Positions 61,354-64,000 of a stretch of 64,000 nt of DNA are shown piece by piece; position 1 is the first letter of the stretch, and every line of letters begins with the position of its first letter. The position numbers and the translations under genes were made by a program. Origin of the DNA: an uncultured Ulvibacter sp. (GTDB lineage Bacteria; Bacteroidota; Bacteroidia; Flavobacteriales; Flavobacteriaceae); assembly GCA_943789105.1 (NCBI GenBank), contig CALSSW010000004.1, positions 185,365-249,364 of the forward strand, given 5' to 3'. The notes under the pieces are model-generated. The model ran no database searches and was not told the DNA's origin. It saw nothing but the letters and a program-made list of their open reading frames with translations.

Positions 61354-63816
61354 TTGAAAACACAGATCAAATTTCTACTAATTTTCTCAATTTTATATTC
61401 TAGTGTACTTTGGGCTCAAAAGGCAACTGTTAGGGGAGTGATACTTGATGTATTTGACCAGCCAATACCTAGTGTTAATATTACCTTTGGTAATTCAGGT
61501 GCAATTTCAGACCTAGATGGTTATTATCTTATTGAGATTACTGCAAACACACCGGTAGAGCTTACCTATAGCCATATTGGTCATAAAAATGTACAAGCAA
61601 CATTAAATTTGTCTAAAAACGAGGATTATGAATTAAATCCTGTTATGAAGACAGATATAGAACAAATTGCAACAGTTGTTATCTCAGGAAGAGAAAACAA
61701 ACGAGTAGAAGGAATAACGACTCTAAGCCCGGAGGCAATAAGAAGAATGCCCTCTGCCATAAGCGGAGTAACAAGCCTACTTACCTCATTGCCAGGAATA
61801 AATAGCAACAACGAGCTTAGCACTCAGTATGCTGTGCGAGGAGGTAACTATGATGAAAACCTAGTTTATGTTAATGAAATTGAAGTGTACAGACCTTTTT
61901 TAATAAGAAGTGGACAACAGGAAGGATTGAGTTTTGTAAACGATGATCTTACCTCTAGTGTAGATTTCTCTGCAGGTGGGTTTCAAGCAAAATTTGGAGA
62001 CAAACTCTCCTCTGTTCTAGATATTAAATACAGAAAACCCACAGATTTGCAAGCAAGTTTAGATGCCAGTTTACTTGGAGTTAGTGTTTCAGCAGGTGGT
62101 ATCTCAGATGACGGAAAGTTTACTGGTATTTTAGGATTACGCTATAGAGATAATAGTTTGTTTGTAAACGCTAAAGAAACCCAAACAAATTTTAAACCTA
62201 CTTTTTTAGATGCTCAAACCTATCTTAGCTACAAGTTTAATAATAATCTTGAAATCGGTTTTTTAGGAAATATTGCCATAAACAAATACAGCTATAAACC
62301 CCTTACAAGGCAAACCAATTTTGGAACACTTGCAGACCCTGTTGCGCTATTGGTATTTTATGACGGGCAAGAAGAAGATAAGTATGATACCTATTTTGGC
62401 GCCTTAAAGGCAACCTATGTGGCCTCTCAAAATTATACAGCAAAGTTTATTGGGTCTGTATATCAAACCCAGGAGCAAGAATACTTTGATATTTTAGCCC
62501 AATATAGATTAGGAGAGGTAGATACCAGTATTGGTAGTGAAAACTTAGGAGAGGTTACTTTTAGTGAAGGGATTGGCTCTCAACTTACACATGCAAGAAA
62601 CAACCTTGATGCCTTGATTGTAAATTTAGAGCATAAAGGGAATGCTACTATTGGAGAAAATGAAATTGAATACGGAGTAAAATTTACACATGAAGATATT
62701 AGAGATCGTGTACAAGAATACGAGATTATAGATTCTGCAGGTTTTTCTATTAGGCCTCCTCTTGTAGATTTCGAAAATCTACAACCCTATGAACCTTTCA
62801 CATCTGAAATTGTTCCCTACACAAATATACGTGCTCAAAATGACGTTCAGATAAATAGATTAAGTGGTTACGGACAATGGAGCCGGAGAACAACTATTGG
62901 TAGCAGTGATCTTTGGCTTAATGCTGGTGTTAGAGCGCATAATTGGAGTGTAAGTGGGCAAGACATACAAAGCATCACTCAAACAGTTTTTAGCCCAAGA
63001 GGGCAAGTAAGTCTTAAACCAAATTGGAGCAGGGATATGCTTTTTAGGCTTTCAGGTGGTGTGTACCAACAACCTCCTTTTTATAGAGAATTAAGAGATT
63101 CTACAGGAACTGTAAGACCTGGTGTGAAGGCGCAAAAATCGATTCATATAGTTTTAGGTAATGATTACAGTTTTGATTTATGGGACAGACCATTTACTCT
63201 TAACTCTGAAGTGTATTACAAGAAACTTACAGATGTAAACCCTTACACCCTAGATAATGTAAGAATACGTTATAGAGCCTCAAACAACGCTGTTGCATAT
63301 GCCTATGGGTTAGATTTGCGTTTGGCAGGAGAGTTTGTTCTAGGAACAGAGAGTTGGATTAGTCTTGGGTATTTAAAAACAGAGGAAAACATTGACGATA
63401 AAGGATATATTTTTAGACCTACAGATCAACGTTTAAAAATAGGAATGTTATTTCAAGATTATGTTAAGGTGGTTCCAAATTTAAAAGGATACCTAAACCT
63501 GCAATACAATACAGGGCTTCCTGGAGGCTCTCCTAGCTACGCAGACCCTTATAATTTCCAAGAACGCTTGCCAGATTACAAAAGAGTAGACTTGGGAGTA
63601 TCTTATGTACTTATTGATGCAACAAAACCAAAACAAGAAGGAGTGTTTCAATACTTTAAAGAACTTACTCTTGGCGCAGAAATATTCAACATTTTTGATG
63701 TCCAAAATTCTATATCAAATACATTTGTAAGAGATGTCTATACCAAGGTGCAGTACTCCATACCCAACTATTTATCTCCAAGGGTATTTAATGTACGTTT
63801 AACCGCTAAATTTTAA
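61354..63816 (+). CDS. TonB-dependent receptor with carboxypeptidase-regulatory-like domain
   Basis: An 820-aa outer-membrane receptor. Signal peptide (cleavage near LWAQK), CarboxypepD_reg-like domain (RGVILDVFDQPIPSVNITF), plug domain (PSAISGVTSLLTSLPGIN, QYAVRGGNYDENLVYVN) and a barrel to the C-terminal aromatic end (NVRLTAKF). The plug has the SusC/RagA-like ARGG/AVRGGNYD block. No SusD partner is adjacent. The start is TTG at 61354, 8 bp after the peptidase stop, and no ATG is better placed. Substrate unknown; co-transcription with the peptidase is likely. Confidence 0.9.
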   Translation: MKTQIKFLLIFSILYSSVLWAQKATVRGVILDVFDQPIPSVNITFGNSGAISDLDGYYLIEITANTPVELTYSHIGHKNVQATLNLSKNEDYELNPVMKTDIEQIATVVISGRENKRVEGITTLSPEAIRRMPSAISGVTSLLTSLPGINSNNELSTQYAVRGGNYDENLVYVNEIEVYRPFLIRSGQQEGLSFVNDDLTSSVDFSAGGFQAKFGDKLSSVLDIKYRKPTDLQASLDASLLGVSVSAGGISDDGKFTGILGLRYRDNSLFVNAKETQTNFKPTFLDAQTYLSYKFNNNLEIGFLGNIAINKYSYKPLTRQTNFGTLADPVALLVFYDGQEEDKYDTYFGALKATYVASQNYTAKFIGSVYQTQEQEYFDILAQYRLGEVDTSIGSENLGEVTFSEGIGSQLTHARNNLDALIVNLEHKGNATIGENEIEYGVKFTHEDIRDRVQEYEIIDSAGFSIRPPLVDFENLQPYEPFTSEIVPYTNIRAQNDVQINRLSGYGQWSRRTTIGSSDLWLNAGVRAHNWSVSGQDIQSITQTVFSPRGQVSLKPNWSRDMLFRLSGGVYQQPPFYRELRDSTGTVRPGVKAQKSIHIVLGNDYSFDLWDRPFTLNSEVYYKKLTDVNPYTLDNVRIRYRASNNAVAYAYGLDLRLAGEFVLGTESWISLGYLKTEENIDDKGYIFRPTDQRLKIGMLFQDYVKVVPNLKGYLNLQYNTGLPGGSPSYADPYNFQERLPDYKRVDLGVSYVLIDATKPKQEGVFQYFKELTLGAEIFNIFDVQNSISNTFVRDVYTKVQYSIPNYLSPRVFNVRLTAKF

Positions 63817-63819
63817 GCT

Positions 63820-64000
63820 ATGCATATTGCAAAAAGATTTGGTTTTTATGGGTTTGGATTTGTCATTGGCCTACTACTTTTGTTTTTCTTTTTAAACGGA
63901 AAAAAAGCCGGTTGTGATTATGGTCCAGATGCACGTACTTTAAAAAATATTAAAATCAAACAAAGAGTATTCTCTAACCAAAGCCTTCAAGTCTTAAAAA
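63820..64000 (+). CDS. Membrane-anchored protein, partial at window end (DUF4258-like)
   Basis: The first 60 codons only: MHIAKRFGFYGFGFVIGLLLLFFFLNG-type N-terminal helix (about 10-27), then KKAGCDYGPDARTLKNIKIKQRVFSNQSLQ. The CxYGPxARxLKNI block resembles a conserved flavobacterial family related to DUF4258, which I recognise only from memory. It starts 3 bp after the TonB receptor stop, so it belongs to the same transcript. The window ends within it. Confidence 0.65.
   Translation, partial: MHIAKRFGFYGFGFVIGLLLLFFFLNGKKAGCDYGPDARTLKNIKIKQRVFSNQSLQVLK

Noticed and set aside
1-64000. Search for CRISPR arrays, insertion sequences, integrase or phage genes and rRNA
   Set aside because: No regularly spaced repeats, transposase-like proteins or rRNA sequence seen on either strand.

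Overview
This window is an ordinary, densely coded stretch of chromosome from an AT-rich member of the Bacteroidota, almost certainly a (probably marine) Flavobacteriaceae species. The evidence is the set of lineage-typical proteins (paired DUF4252-type proteins behind an ECF sigma factor, TonB-dependent receptors with an N-terminal carboxypeptidase-regulatory-like domain, a fused E1 alpha/beta dehydrogenase, MutS2 without a Smr tail), the weak Shine-Dalgarno signals, several TTG starts, and repeated promoters of the Bacteroidota type (TTG, 17-19 nt, TAnnTTTG) close in front of genes. No phage, insertion sequence, CRISPR array or plasmid backbone was seen.

Layout. 1-5.4 kb: typA, a cyclophilin lipoprotein divergent from a CoA-type Nudix hydrolase, a PlsC-like acyltransferase, and an ECF sigma/membrane protein pair. 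5.7-7.8 kb: a second ECF operon with two DUF4252-like proteins. 7.8-17.3 kb: purB, trmH-rdgB, an RGG-tailed DEAD-box helicase, a CarboxypepD_reg-like secreted protein, rlmH, nadC-yihY, a chalcone-isomerase-like secreted protein. 17.5-25.5 kb: priA, a LytTR response regulator, rpsF-rpsR-rplI, an ABC-type permease, hisS and tRNA-Met. 25.7-30.6 kb: RhlE-like helicase, START-like protein, class IV aminotransferase, YqgE, HU, fmt. 30.8-34.2 kb: an accessory cluster (His/Cys-rich small membrane protein, TonB receptor, acidic lipoprotein) that I read as a probable metal-acquisition unit. 34.3-36.9 kb: DEAD-box helicase, cold-shock protein and cold-shock-domain protein, a likely RNA-chaperone/cold group. 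37-44 kb: two convergent DoxX-like paralogues, a ThiE-like protein, a degenerate helicase half, an MFS exporter, a CDP-alcohol phosphotransferase, HPF, RlmI-like methyltransferase and TerC. 44-53 kb: E1 alpha/beta, a 2OG oxygenase, SUI1, nucleoside phosphorylase, an orphan binding protein, ung, mutS2, DCC protein. 53-64 kb: MscS, a DAACS symporter, aroC, rny, a probable 6S RNA, zapA with a coiled-coil partner, an M23 peptidase, a second TonB receptor and a partial gene.

Main points for a second look. (1) Three genes carry single-base frameshifts: rpsR (S18, essential), a LytTR regulator and a DbpA-type helicase. The rpsR case strongly suggests base-level assembly or sequencing errors, so the others need checking before being called pseudogenes. 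(2) A 168-nt structured intergenic RNA between zapA and rny has a 6S RNA-like closing stem and a U-run. (3) The cold-shock gene leader holds three imperfect 20-bp direct repeats. (4) The His/Cys-rich protein/TonB/lipoprotein cluster is the best candidate for an incompletely described system. (5) An ATPase-degenerate single-domain DEAD-box paralogue is preserved at 38.6 kb. Most of the window is housekeeping and I do not see a clearly novel large system.
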